DNA of 64,000 nucleotides from Actinopolymorpha singaporensis (lineage in GTDB: Bacteria > Actinomycetota > Actinomycetes > Propionibacteriales > Actinopolymorphaceae). Below the pieces are notes generated by a model. It did no database searches and was not told where the DNA came from. It saw nothing but the letters and a program-made list of their open reading frames with translations. Below, in pieces: positions 28,165 through 37,049 of this stretch. Numbering within the stretch: the stretch's first letter is position 1; every line of letters begins with the position of its first letter. The position numbers and the translations under genes were made by a program. The stretch is from contig NZ_LT629732.1 of the NCBI RefSeq assembly GCF_900104745.1, positions 4,761,981-4,825,980 of the forward strand, in the 5' to 3' direction.

Positions 28165-29316
28165 TCACAGGCCGAACGTCGACCGCATCGACGCAGCGCC
28201 CGCCGCGCAACCCAGCCTTGACACGCCGAGGATCTCCTCCGTGGTGCGCAGCAGCGAGCAGTGCGTGAAGGCGCGGCTGCTGGACACCTGTCTGGTGTGC
28301 GGGGAGATGACGATCGTCGGGATGTGGTTCGACGACGAGGAGCCCTCGTCCCAGGTGATCACGACGGCGAGGCGGCCGGCGCGGTAGTCGGGCCCGGCGA
28401 GGATGCGCGGCACCCACCGGGCCAGCCAGTCGTCACCGGCGCCGATCCGTCCGCTGTCGCAGCCGGACGCACCGTGCATGTCGTTGCAGAGGTCGGGTGC
28501 TACGAACGAGAACGCCGGCAGGCCGTTGTCGATGCCGTTCCGCAGCGCGCCGGAGCTGGTGGTGCCCAGCGGCACGTCCCAGTCGGCGCACCGGTTGGCG
28601 ACCGAGCTGTAGTAGGGCGCGGGGGCGTGCCGGGGCACGTACGTGCCGGAGTTGCCCTTGGCACACGCCTGCGGCATCGACTCCGCATAAACCCGCCACT
28701 GCTTCCCGGACGCCTGCACCTGCGAGAAGATGCTCGACCCGTCGAACTGGTGGGCGTAGGCGTCGTCGTCGTCGCAGATGCCGTGGGTGGAGCCACTGGT
28801 CAGCAGCAGGTAGCCGGGCAGGGAGGGGCAGCCGGTGGAGTAGCCGGCCTGGTAGTTCGTCGCGGTGCCGTAGGTGCGGGCGAGTTTGGCGACGTACGGC
28901 GCGTTGCCGCCGTTCAGCACCGAGTCGTACTCCTCGTTCTCCTCCACGATCACGAGGACCTTGCTCGGCCGGACCCGCTTGGCGGGCTTGGCAGGCCTGA
29001 GGACCTTGGCGGGCTTGGCGACGTGCGCGGTGGACCGACGGTGCCGCTTCGGCGAAGCCGGCCGGGTGGTCTCCCGGCGGGTGGACGTCGGGGCGGCCCT
29101 CGTCGGAGTCGGGGACGACGTGGTAGCGGTGGGAGACGGCGTCGCGGAGTGCGGGGTGGCCGCCGGTGAGGTGGGGGACGGTGACGAGGTGGCCGTCCGG
29201 CGCGCCGCGGGACCCTCGGCGGAGGTGTCCTGGGTGCCGCCCACGCCGAGGGACGTACAGCCGGCGAGCACGGTCGCCAGGGCCGCCAGGGCGATCAGGT
29301 AAGTACGTCCGCGCAC
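28165..29316 (-). CDS. Lipoprotein phosphoesterase (alkaline-phosphatase superfamily, PF04185-like)
   Basis: 383 residues. It begins with a lipoprotein signal (VRGRTYLIALAALATVLAGC, lipobox Cys20). A Ser/Thr/Pro-rich then Lys/Arg-rich linker reaches to about residue 120. The catalytic domain starts at KVLVIVEENEEYDSV and has NYQAGYSTGCPSLPGYLLLTSG (nucleophile region) and VITWDEGSSSSNHIPTIVISP near the end, as in acid phosphatase/phospholipase C-like esterases. It is tethered outside the membrane and could release phosphate from organic esters. Start GTG 29316 has AAGGAA upstream; a longer frame exists but would hide the signal peptide. It converges with accD. Confidence 0.85.
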   Translation of the reverse strand: MRGRTYLIALAALATVLAGCTSLGVGGTQDTSAEGPAARRTATSSPSPTSPAATPHSATPSPTATTSSPTPTRAAPTSTRRETTRPASPKRHRRSTAHVAKPAKVLRPAKPAKRVRPSKVLVIVEENEEYDSVLNGGNAPYVAKLARTYGTATNYQAGYSTGCPSLPGYLLLTSGSTHGICDDDDAYAHQFDGSSIFSQVQASGKQWRVYAESMPQACAKGNSGTYVPRHAPAPYYSSVANRCADWDVPLGTTSSGALRNGIDNGLPAFSFVAPDLCNDMHGASGCDSGRIGAGDDWLARWVPRILAGPDYRAGRLAVVITWDEGSSSSNHIPTIVISPHTRQVSSSRAFTHCSLLRTTEEILGVSRLGCAAGAASMRSTFGL

Positions 29317-29674
29317 GGTGACCACTTTCCTTGCTCGTTCCCGTCCTTTCCGCGCCGGCGAATCCCACGTGGGCGATATCGCGATCTGGCCTTTTCCGGC
29401 CGTACGACTCTCCGCACGTAAATCACCACCGACGCGGCGAAGCCCGTATGGTGACACCCCTTCCTGGGTTGGCTTCCGGCGGGTCTTCGTTCGGCACGGC
29501 ACAGCCTGCGGACAGTTGGATAGCGCATTCAGCACCTGTTGACCCGGAGGGGAAAAGCGACGAAATGTTCGGCCCGAAGAATTGCGGAAAGCCCGAAATT
29601 TCCGGCTTCGGAATCACGAGCCGAATCGCCGCGGCCACTTTCGGCGGCCGGCGGCCGAACTCCTGGAGGGCCTG
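29317..29674. other. Intergenic region between divergent lipoprotein and racemase-family genes
   Basis: 358 bp, visibly less GC-rich than the flanks and without a convincing gene. It must hold both promoters. TTGACC (29539-29544) with AAATGT 18 bases on (29563-29568) is a weak rightward promoter candidate. A two-tier hairpin follows at 29574-29611. Confidence 0.45.
29574..29611 (+). other. Two-tier hairpin in the leader of the enolase-superfamily gene
   Basis: The outer arms CCGAAG/CTTCGG enclose inner arms GGAAA/TTTCC with an 8-base loop. It lies 64 bases before the start codon, in likely leader RNA. No known riboswitch class was recognised. Confidence 0.4.
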
Positions 29675-30799
29675 ATGTCGCCGCTCGGCGAGCACCGCGT
29701 CTCCGAGATCCGGATCGTCCGCCCCTGCGACCGCTACCCCCGCACGATCGGCCGCAACGCCCGGCTCGGATCGCACGGTAACGGCGGACCGGTCACCGCG
29801 GTCTGCCTGGCCACGGACGGCGGCGCCCAAGGGTGGGGGGTCGCTCTGGGAGACCAGGCCGGCCTGGAGGCGGCCGCCCGGTCGCTGCCCGGACGAGCGG
29901 TGGCCGACGTGTTCGACCCCGCGGTCGGCGTCACCGACCGGGCCGCTCTTCCGCTCGACCTCGCGCTGCACGACCTCGCCGGGCAACTGCTGGGCCTGCC
30001 CGTGTACGAGATGCTCGGCGCCGCCGGGCCGCGACCGGTTCCCTGCTACGACGCGGCCATCTACTTCGACGACCTGGACCCCGACGACGCTCCTCGCGGA
30101 GTGGGGGCGGTGCTGGCCAACTGCCGCGCCGACGAGCAGTCCGGCCACCGGGCGTTCAAGCTGAAGATCGGCCGCGGCCACCGCTGGATGGCCCCCGGCG
30201 ACGGTCTGCGCCGGGACATCGAGGTCACCCGTGCCGTCCGGGAGCAACACCCCGCCGCCCGGATCCTCGTCGACGCCAACGACGGCTACTCCCCCGACAG
30301 TTTCTTCGCCTACCTGGAGGCGGTCGCCGACTGCGGGCTGTACTGGATCGAGGAGCCGTTCCCGGAGAACCACGCCGACCTGACCCGGCTGCGGGCCGAG
30401 CTCACCCGGCTGGGCTCCACGGCGCTGGTCGCCGACGGCGAGTACGAGCCGGACGTACCCCTCCTGCTCGACCTCGCCGCCGATGGTCTGGTCGACGTGT
30501 TGCTGATGGACGTGGTGTCGTTCGGCTTCACCGCCTGGCGCCGGCTGTGGCCACGGGTGCGGTCGCTCGGTGTGCAGCTGTCGCCGCACGCATGGGGCCA
30601 GCCGCTGAAGACGCGGTACGCGGCACACCTGGCCGCCGGCCTGGGCGGAGTGCCGATCGTGGAGGGTGTCCCGGGTGAGACGGAGGGCGTCGACGCTTCA
30701 AACTACCGGCTGGCGGACGGCGCGCTGCACCTGCCGGACACCCCGGGCTTCGGCATGCCGCTGCCCCCGACCCCCGACGTCGAAGGAGCGAGCCGATGA
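29675..30799 (+). CDS. Mandelate racemase/muconate lactonizing enzyme-family (enolase superfamily) protein
   Basis: 374 residues. The C-terminal barrel carries the superfamily catalytic set: KxK base motif K162-L-K164, metal ligands D200 (VDANDGY), E226 (WIEEPF) and E256 (ADGEYE), and His305 in SPHAWGQ as second base. KxK plus His suggests a sugar-acid dehydratase or racemase, but the substrate is not determined. The start ATG 29675 has CTGGAGGG directly upstream. Its stop overlaps the next gene (ATGA), so dehydratase and SDR are coupled. It could be an aldonate dehydratase relevant to the uronate island, but it is 17 kb away. Confidence 0.85.
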   Translation: MSPLGEHRVSEIRIVRPCDRYPRTIGRNARLGSHGNGGPVTAVCLATDGGAQGWGVALGDQAGLEAAARSLPGRAVADVFDPAVGVTDRAALPLDLALHDLAGQLLGLPVYEMLGAAGPRPVPCYDAAIYFDDLDPDDAPRGVGAVLANCRADEQSGHRAFKLKIGRGHRWMAPGDGLRRDIEVTRAVREQHPAARILVDANDGYSPDSFFAYLEAVADCGLYWIEEPFPENHADLTRLRAELTRLGSTALVADGEYEPDVPLLLDLAADGLVDVLLMDVVSFGFTAWRRLWPRVRSLGVQLSPHAWGQPLKTRYAAHLAAGLGGVPIVEGVPGETEGVDASNYRLADGALHLPDTPGFGMPLPPTPDVEGASR

Positions 30800-31602
30800 C
30801 CACGAACGACCCGACCGGGCGGAAGCCCGATTCCACCAGGGTGCTGCAGAGGTTCTCGCTCGCGGGCAAGGTGGCGCTGGTCACCGGCGCGAGCCGCGGC
30901 CTGGGCCGGGCGATGGCACAGGCCCTCGGCGAGGCCGGCGCGTCGGTGGCGGTGACCGCCCGCGGAGCCGACGGCGTACGCCGGGCCGCGGAGGAGCTGC
31001 GCGCGCAGGGCATCCGGGCGCACGGAGTGCGTGCCGACGTCACCGACCCGGCCGACGTCGACCGGATGGTCCAGGAGGTGGCCGGGGATCTGGGCCCGAT
31101 CGACGTACTCGTCAACAACGCCGGCATCAGCGTCCCCGGTACGGCGCTGGAGACCTCGGAGGAGTCCTGGCGGGAGGTGCTCGCCACCAACCTGGACGGC
31201 GTGTGGCGGTGCAGCCGGGCGGTCGGCGCGGGCATGGTCGAACGCGGGTCCGGCACGATCGTCAACATCGGTTCGATGTCGGCGATGATCGTCAACCAGC
31301 CGCGCTGGCAGCCGCCCTACCTCGCCTCCAAAGCGGCCGTCCACCAGCTCACGAAGGCACTGGCCGCCGAGTGGGCGCCGTACGGCATCCGGGTCAACGC
31401 GCTCGCCCCCGGCTACTTCCTGACCGAGGCGTCACCGGTCGACCAGCCGGAGTACCAGCAGTGGTGCGTCGAGCCCGCGGCGATGAAGCGCTACGGCCTG
31501 CCGGACGAGCTCGGGCCGGCCGTGGTCTTCCTGGCCAGCGACGCGTCGAGCTTCATGACCGGCTCGGTGGTCGTCATCGACGGCGGGTTCACGCTCTTCT
31601 GA
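30796..31602 (+). CDS. Short-chain dehydrogenase/reductase
   Basis: 268 residues, classical SDR. The cofactor motif TGASRGLG is at residues 30-37, NNAG at 107-110, the catalytic Ser near 160, and Tyr175-x3-Lys179 in the YLASK motif. A C-terminal VVIDGGFTLF is typical. SDRs in this position usually oxidise a sugar-acid or keto-acid intermediate. Overlap by 4 bases with the enolase-superfamily gene implies the two act in one pathway. Confidence 0.9.
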   Translation: MTTNDPTGRKPDSTRVLQRFSLAGKVALVTGASRGLGRAMAQALGEAGASVAVTARGADGVRRAAEELRAQGIRAHGVRADVTDPADVDRMVQEVAGDLGPIDVLVNNAGISVPGTALETSEESWREVLATNLDGVWRCSRAVGAGMVERGSGTIVNIGSMSAMIVNQPRWQPPYLASKAAVHQLTKALAAEWAPYGIRVNALAPGYFLTEASPVDQPEYQQWCVEPAAMKRYGLPDELGPAVVFLASDASSFMTGSVVVIDGGFTLF

Positions 31603-31629
31603 CGACTTCGGCAGTAGGTTCGGGCCAAC

Positions 31630-32292
31630 GTGGGGCGCGGCCCGAACCGCTACTACGTCGAGATCCATCCCGAGGCGCTGCGCGGCTTCGTGGAGTTGGT
31701 GGACCATCCCTGGGTCAGGGGCGTTGCCGAGGCGGTCCTAGGCCCCGACTACCAGATCGTCGAGGTGGGTTTCGACGTTCCAGGCCCCGGTGCGATGAAC
31801 CAGCCGTGGCACCGGGACTTCCCGATGCCACCCGAGACGCGCGACGAGCATCGGCTGACCAGCCTCGCCTTCAACGTCCCCCTCGTGGACACCGAGCCCG
31901 ACATGGGTCCGTTCGAGATCGCACTCGGCACGCAGTGGGACCGCGGCGAGGACTTCGAGCACGGGATGTTCCCGGACAGGTCGCTGTACGGACGCTACGA
32001 GGAGCGTGCGGTGCGCAGGTTTCCGCAGCTGGGCGACATCTCGGCCCGCTCGGCGCTGACCATCCACCGCGGCACCAGGCACGTCTCGCAGAAGACCAGG
32101 CCGGTGCTGGTGCTCGGGCTGGACGCGCCCGGCGCCGGCAACGCCGAACACCACGACCTCGCGGTGACCAGGCGCTACTGGGACGCGCTCCCGCAACGGG
32201 TGCGGGACCACCTGGTGTGCCCGGTCGTCGACGAGCTCATCCCCATCACCCAGAAGCACACCATCGAGGGCCTGGTGATGGGTGCGCCCTGA
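31630..32292 (+). CDS. PhyH-like Fe(II)/2-oxoglutarate dioxygenase, apparently short at the N-terminus
   Basis: 220 residues. The jelly-roll iron motif HxD is in QPWHRDF (His61/Asp63) and the distal His plus 2-oxoglutarate Arg in HRGTRHVSQKTRPVL. Members hydroxylate small molecules. Typical relatives place the HxD around residue 110-170, so about 50-100 residues appear to be missing; the frame is closed by a TAG at 31615, leaving no room for more. The GTG start at 31630 has only a weak ribosome site. It follows the SDR by 27 bp, probably in one operon, and converges with aceB. It may be a natural short form or a decaying gene. Confidence 0.68.
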   Translation: MGRGPNRYYVEIHPEALRGFVELVDHPWVRGVAEAVLGPDYQIVEVGFDVPGPGAMNQPWHRDFPMPPETRDEHRLTSLAFNVPLVDTEPDMGPFEIALGTQWDRGEDFEHGMFPDRSLYGRYEERAVRRFPQLGDISARSALTIHRGTRHVSQKTRPVLVLGLDAPGAGNAEHHDLAVTRRYWDALPQRVRDHLVCPVVDELIPITQKHTIEGLVMGAP

Positions 32293-32301
32293 GCCGCCCG
32301 G

Positions 32302-33900
32302 TCAGTCGATGCGTTCGTACGCCGGGACGGTCAGGAAGTCCGCGTAGTGCTCGGCGAGCGCGACGGTCTCGAACAGCTCGCGGGCCGACTGGAACGGCGC
32401 CGCGTCGAAGGCCTCCGCACCGAGCGTCTCGCGGATCCTGGCCAGCTCCTCGTCCTCGATGCGGTGCACCAGGTCGGCGGTCACCACCTCGCCGGTGTCC
32501 AGGCGGACGTTGTTGGCGATCCACTGCCAGATCTGCGAACGCGAGATCTCCGCGGTGGCGGCGTCCTCCATCAGGTTGAAGATGGCGACGGCGCCGTTAC
32601 CGCCCAGCCAGGAGGCGAGGTACTGCAAGGCCACCGAGATGTTGTTGCGCAGCCCCTCCTCGGTGACCTCGCCGGGCGTCGCCTTCACGTCCAGCAACTG
32701 CGCGGCGGTGACGTCGACGTCCTCGCGCAGGCGTTCCAGCTGGTTGGGCCGGTCGCCGAGCACCGCGTCGAAGACCTGCTTGCAGATGGGCACCAGGTCG
32801 GGGTGGGCCACCCACGAGCCGTCGAAGCCGTCACCGGCCTCGCGTTCCTTGTCGGCCCGCACCTTGGCCAGCGCGGTCTCGTTGACCTGCGGGTTGCGCC
32901 TGCTCGGGATGAACGCCGCCATGCCGCCCATCGCGAACGCGCCGCGCCTGTGACAGGTGCGCACCAGCAGCTCGGTGTAGGCGCGCATGCAGGGCGCGGT
33001 CATGGTGACGGCGTTGCGGTCGGGCAGCACGAAGTCCGGCCCGGCGTCGCGGAAGTACTTGATCAGGCTGAAGAGGTAGTCCCAGCGGCCGGCGTTCAGG
33101 CCGGAGGCGTGCTCGCGCAGCTCGTAGAGGATCTCCTCCATCTCGAACGCCGCGGGGATCGTCTCGATGAGCACGGTCGCCCGGACCGACCCGGCCGGGA
33201 TGTCCAGACGCTCCTCGGCGAAGGTGAACACGTCGTTCCACAGCCGCGCCTCGAGGTGGCTTTCCATCTTCGGCAGATAGAAGTAGGGGCCGCTGCCCCG
33301 TGCCAGCAGCTCGGCGGCGTTGTGGAAGAAGTGCAGGCCGAAGTCGGCCAGTGCGCCCACCATGGGGCGGCCGTCGACCAGCAGGTGCCGCTCGTCCAGG
33401 TGCCAGCCGCGCGGGCGGACGACGATCGTGGCCAGCGGAGCATCGTCGCGCAGCGAGTAGGACTTGCCCTCGGGCGAGCTGAACGACACCTTCCGGCGTA
33501 CGGCGTCGGCGAGGTTGACCTGCCCGCCGACGACGTTGGCCCAGTGCGGCGTGTTGGCGTCCTCGAGGTCGGCCAGCCAGACGTTGGCGCCGGAGTTGAG
33601 GGCGTTGACCGTCATCTTGCGTTCGGTCGGACCGGTGATCTCCACCCGCCGGTCGGTCAGGTCCGCGGGGGCCGGCGCCACCCGCCAGCTCGGGTCGTCA
33701 CGGATCTGCCGGGTCTGCGGCAGGAAGTCCAGCCGCCCGGTGCGGGCGACCTCCGCCCGGCGCTCCCTGCGAGCGGCCAGCAGCTCGTCGCGGCGGGCGC
33801 CGAAGCGCTGCTGCAACTCCGCGAGGAAGGCAAGCGCCTCGTCGGTGAGGATCTCCTCGCCTCGTTCGACCTGTCCACCCGCGACGGTGATGTCGACCAC
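32302..33900 (-). CDS. aceB: Malate synthase A
   Basis: 532 residues, length and motifs of the A-type malate synthase. It condenses glyoxylate with acetyl-CoA to malate. Seen are [33 protein letters not shown] (catalytic Arg), [27 protein letters not shown] (metal Glu), [20 protein letters not shown] and the C-terminal [19 protein letters not shown] (catalytic Asp). The GTG at 33900 is chosen with AAAGG upstream; a longer frame toward the MFS gene has no similarity. It faces the glycolate oxidase operon across a 213-bp divergent region, giving glycolate to glyoxylate to malate. No isocitrate lyase lies nearby, so the role is glycolate use rather than the full shunt (inference). Confidence 0.95.
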   Translation of the reverse strand: MVDITVAGGQVERGEEILTDEALAFLAELQQRFGARRDELLAARRERRAEVARTGRLDFLPQTRQIRDDPSWRVAPAPADLTDRRVEITGPTERKMTVNALNSGANVWLADLEDANTPHWANVVGGQVNLADAVRRKVSFSSPEGKSYSLRDDAPLATIVVRPRGWHLDERHLLVDGRPMVGALADFGLHFFHNAAELLARGSGPYFYLPKMESHLEARLWNDVFTFAEERLDIPAGSVRATVLIETIPAAFEMEEILYELREHASGLNAGRWDYLFSLIKYFRDAGPDFVLPDRNAVTMTAPCMRAYTELLVRTCHRRGAFAMGGMAAFIPSRRNPQVNETALAKVRADKEREAGDGFDGSWVAHPDLVPICKQVFDAVLGDRPNQLERLREDVDVTAAQLLDVKATPGEVTEEGLRNNISVALQYLASWLGGNGAVAIFNLMEDAATAEISRSQIWQWIANNVRLDTGEVVTADLVHRIEDEELARIRETLGAEAFDAAPFQSARELFETVALAEHYADFLTVPAYERID

Positions 33901-33914
33901 GATGTGCACCTTTC

Positions 33915-33931
33915 TTCCCGATATTCGGCAA
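33915..33931. promoter_or_regulatory. Inverted repeat upstream of aceB, candidate operator
   Basis: TTcCCGA-TAT-TCGGcAA is a near-perfect 17-base inverted repeat sitting just upstream of the aceB ribosome-binding site in the region shared with the divergent MFS-glcDEF genes. A glyoxylate- or glycolate-responsive regulator could bind here; no such regulator gene is adjacent except the TetR at 39681. Confidence 0.4.
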
Positions 33932-34113
33932 GTGCAACGTCTAGCACATGCCACCGACGGTCGCCCGCCGGTGACCGGTGCGTCCCACCCCGTGGGTCGG
34001 GCGGTCCCGGAAGCGGCGAGGATTGACGGAGGGGTCACGGGGATTTGCTTGGGACTTCTCGGGGATTCACGGGGATTCGCAGGTCAGCGGGAACGAACGG
34101 AGGGAGCCGACGC

Positions 34114-35598
34114 GTGCCTACACCGAGGTTCGGAGTACCCACCAGACTGCTCGCGTCCCTCGCGTTCGGTACCGTCCTGAACCCGCTGAACTCCTCGATG
34201 ATCGCGGTCGCGCTGGTCCCGCTCCAGCACGAGTTCGGTGTCGGTGTGGCGACCTCCAGTTGGCTCGTCTCCGGCTTCTACCTCGCGGCGGCGGTGGGCC
34301 AGCCGCTGATGGGGCGGATGGTGGACCTGCTCGGCGCCCGCCGGCTGTTCGTGGGTGGACTCGCGCTGATGTGTGCGGTCTGCGCCGCCGCACCCTTCGC
34401 CCCGGGCTTCTGGTGGCTGGTCGGCATCCGGGTGCTGATGGCGGTGGGCACATCGACTGCATTCCCCGCCGCGCTGGTCCTCATCCGCGCCGCCGTGGAA
34501 AGTGAGCAGCCTGCCGGACAGAACTCCGCCGGCGACTCCGACGACTCCGGGAACTCCGGGAACTCCGGGAACGGCTCGCGTCCCCCTTCGGCCGCGCTGG
34601 CCGCCCTCACCGTGGCCGCCTCGACCAGCGCCGCGCTCGGCCCCGTGCTCGGCGGTTTCCTGGTGGCGTTCGCCGGCTGGCAGGCCGTCTTCCTGGTCAA
34701 CGTGCCGTTCACCGCAGCCGGGATCATGCTCGCCGTCCGCCTGTTGCCGAAGCCGCCGGCGCGCACCGCCGGCGCGGAGCCGTTCCTCCGCACGGTCGAC
34801 CTGCCCGGGTTGTTGTTGTTCAGCGCCACCCTGACCGGCCTGCTGGTGTTCCTGCTGTCGCTCGCGGACCGGCCGCAGTGGTGGCTGGTTCCCTTGGTGG
34901 TCGTGCTCGCGGCGGCCCTGGTACGTCGGGAACTGGCCGCGCCCGCCCCGTTCCTGGACGTCCGCGGGCTCGTCGCCAACCGCGCCCTCTCGTCCGTGCT
35001 CGGCCAGCAGGGCGGGGTCAACCTCGTGTTCTACTGCGTGTTCTTCGGCCTGCCGCTGTGGCTGGGTTCGGTACGCGGGTTCGGCTCGGACACCGTGGGA
35101 CTGCTGATCCTGCCGCTGGCCCTCATGGGCGTGCTGATGACACCGGTGGCCGCCCGGGTGGTGAGCCTGCGCGGGTCGCGGGCGACGCTGGTGTTCGGCT
35201 CGGCAGTGCTGCTGGCGGGCACGCTGGTCGTGCAACTGCTGCACGAGTCCAGCCCGGTGATCGTGATCGTGGTGGCAGCGCTGCTGTTCGGCATCCCCGG
35301 CGGGTTCAACAACCTCGGCCTGCAGACCGCGTTGTACGAAGCCAGCCCACCGGAGCGGATGGGTTCCTCGGGCGGGTTGTTCCAGACGTTCCGGTACCTC
35401 GGCGCCATTCTGTCCACCAGCGTTCTCGGCATCGTGTTCGAACGCGACCTGAGCACACGGGGTCTGCACCACGTCGGCTGGCTGATGACCGCGGTCGCGG
35501 CCGTCCTGCTGCTGCTCGCCCTCGCTCGACACGGTGGTCGGCGCCGCCACGTAGGATCCGGGAACACGATGTCGATCGCGGACGGGGAGGCGACATGA
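34114..35598 (+). CDS. MFS transporter, DHA2/EmrB-like, first gene of the glycolate run
   Basis: 494 residues with about 12-14 hydrophobic helices. The N-terminal half has NSSMIAVALVPLQHEF (motif D-like region) and GRMVDLLGARRLFVGGL (motif A between helices 2 and 3). A Ser/Gly/Asn loop with three 9-bp repeats (GNSGNSGN, near 34544-34572) interrupts the first half, probably a disordered cytoplasmic loop. The GTG at 34114 follows GGAGGGA. The gene stop overlaps glcD (ATGA). Drug/proton antiport is the family norm, but coupling to glcDEF suggests export or import of a C2 or related acid (inference). Confidence 0.85.
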   Translation: MPTPRFGVPTRLLASLAFGTVLNPLNSSMIAVALVPLQHEFGVGVATSSWLVSGFYLAAAVGQPLMGRMVDLLGARRLFVGGLALMCAVCAAAPFAPGFWWLVGIRVLMAVGTSTAFPAALVLIRAAVESEQPAGQNSAGDSDDSGNSGNSGNGSRPPSAALAALTVAASTSAALGPVLGGFLVAFAGWQAVFLVNVPFTAAGIMLAVRLLPKPPARTAGAEPFLRTVDLPGLLLFSATLTGLLVFLLSLADRPQWWLVPLVVVLAAALVRRELAAPAPFLDVRGLVANRALSSVLGQQGGVNLVFYCVFFGLPLWLGSVRGFGSDTVGLLILPLALMGVLMTPVAARVVSLRGSRATLVFGSAVLLAGTLVVQLLHESSPVIVIVVAALLFGIPGGFNNLGLQTALYEASPPERMGSSGGLFQTFRYLGAILSTSVLGIVFERDLSTRGLHHVGWLMTAVAAVLLLLALARHGGRRRHVGSGNTMSIADGEAT

Positions 35599-37049
35599 CG
35601 GCCATCGCGGACCTGCGCGAGACGCTCACGACGGTCCTCGGCCCGGCCGGGGTGATCTCCGATCCGGTCGAGCTGCGCACCTACGAGTGCGACGGCCTCG
35701 CCGGCTACCGCGTGGTCCCCTCGCTGGTGCTGCTGCCGACTACCACGGCCGAGGTCGCGGCGGTCGTACGCGCCTGTCACCGGGCGAAGGTGCCCTTCGT
35801 CGCTCGTGGCGCCGGCACCGGGCTGTCCGGCGGCGCCCTGCCGGTGGCCGAGGGCGTGGTGATCTCGCTGCAGCGGATGCGCGCGCTGGTCGAGGTCGAC
35901 CCGGCCAACCACCGGGCGGTCGTCCAGCCCGGGGTCACCAACCTGGCGATCAGCCGGGCGGTCGCGGCGTACGACCTCTACTACGCCCCCGACCCGTCCA
36001 GCCAGCAGGTCTGCACGATCGGCGGCAACGTCGCCGAAAACTCCGGCGGCGCCCACTGCCTGAAGTACGGCTTCACCACCAACCACGTGCTCGCGCTGGA
36101 GACCGTGCTGCCCGACGGCAGCGTGGTGTGGCTCGGTGGCCCGTCACCCGAGGTCGCCGGGCCCGACCTGCGCGGGCTGATGGTCGGCTCGGAGGGCACG
36201 CTCGGCATCGTCACCGGCGTCGTGGTCCGCCTGCTGCGCAAGCCGGAGGCGGTGCACACGCTGCTGGCCGACTTCCCGTCCATCGAGCAGGCGGGCAACA
36301 CCGTGACCGACATCATCGGCGCGGGCATCGTCCCGGCGGCGATGGAGATCATGGACCAGCTGGCGATCGAGGCGTCGGAGGCCGCGGTCGGTGCCGGCTA
36401 CACCCTGGAGACACCCGCCGCACTGGTGATCGAGCTGGACGGCCCGGCCGACGAGTGCGGTGAGCTGTTCGGGGCGGTGCAGGAGCTGTGCCACCGCAAC
36501 GGCACCACGAAGATCCGGGTGGCCGCCGACGACGCCGAACGCGCCCGGATCTGGACCGGCCGCAAGGCGGCGTTCGCGGCGGTGGGCCGGATCAGCCCGC
36601 AGTACTTCGTCCAGGACGGCGTGGTCCCCCGCACCCGGCTGGCCGAGGCGCTGGGCACGATCGGGGCGATGGGGGCCGAGGCCGGGCTGCGGGTGGCCAA
36701 CGTCTTCCACGCCGGCGACGGAAACCTCCACCCGCTGGTGCTGTACGACGAGGCGCGCGGCGAGCACGAGCGGGCCGAGAAGCTGTCCAAGGCGATCGCC
36801 GAGCTGTGCGTCGACCTCGGCGGGTCGCTGTCCGGCGAGCACGGCATCGGCACCGACAAGGCCTGCTCCATGCCGGTGATGTTCGGCGAGGACGATCTCG
36901 CGACCATGGGCCGGGTACGCCGGGCGTTCGACCCCGACGGGCTGTGCAACCCTGGAAAGGTGCTGCCCACGCCGCGTCTGTGCGGGGAGAAGCCGGGACC
37001 CTACCGACCCCATCCGCTGGAGGCCGACGGTGTCATCGAGCGTCTCTGA
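35595..37049 (+). CDS. glcD: Glycolate oxidase FAD-linked subunit
   Basis: 484 residues. FAD-linked oxidase of the VAO/PCMH fold that oxidises glycolate (or D-lactate) to glyoxylate. The FAD-binding part has VARGAGTGLSGGALP and the IGGNVAENSGGAHCLKYG segment; the C-terminal domain ends with ANVFHAGDGNLHP (metal His) and GGSLSGEHGIGTDK. The start is fixed by ATGA overlap with the MFS gene. Overlap with glcE and the adjoining glcF favour glycolate oxidase over a lone D-lactate dehydrogenase. Confidence 0.93.
   Translation: MTAIADLRETLTTVLGPAGVISDPVELRTYECDGLAGYRVVPSLVLLPTTTAEVAAVVRACHRAKVPFVARGAGTGLSGGALPVAEGVVISLQRMRALVEVDPANHRAVVQPGVTNLAISRAVAAYDLYYAPDPSSQQVCTIGGNVAENSGGAHCLKYGFTTNHVLALETVLPDGSVVWLGGPSPEVAGPDLRGLMVGSEGTLGIVTGVVVRLLRKPEAVHTLLADFPSIEQAGNTVTDIIGAGIVPAAMEIMDQLAIEASEAAVGAGYTLETPAALVIELDGPADECGELFGAVQELCHRNGTTKIRVAADDAERARIWTGRKAAFAAVGRISPQYFVQDGVVPRTRLAEALGTIGAMGAEAGLRVANVFHAGDGNLHPLVLYDEARGEHERAEKLSKAIAELCVDLGGSLSGEHGIGTDKACSMPVMFGEDDLATMGRVRRAFDPDGLCNPGKVLPTPRLCGEKPGPYRPHPLEADGVIERL

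Noticed and set aside
32302-33900. Malate synthase G
   Set aside because: The length of about 532 residues and motif spacing fit the A form; the G form is about 720 residues.
34037-34080. Three GGGGATT repeats before the MFS gene
   Set aside because: Short and irregularly spaced; could be chance and no regulator is known to bind such a motif.
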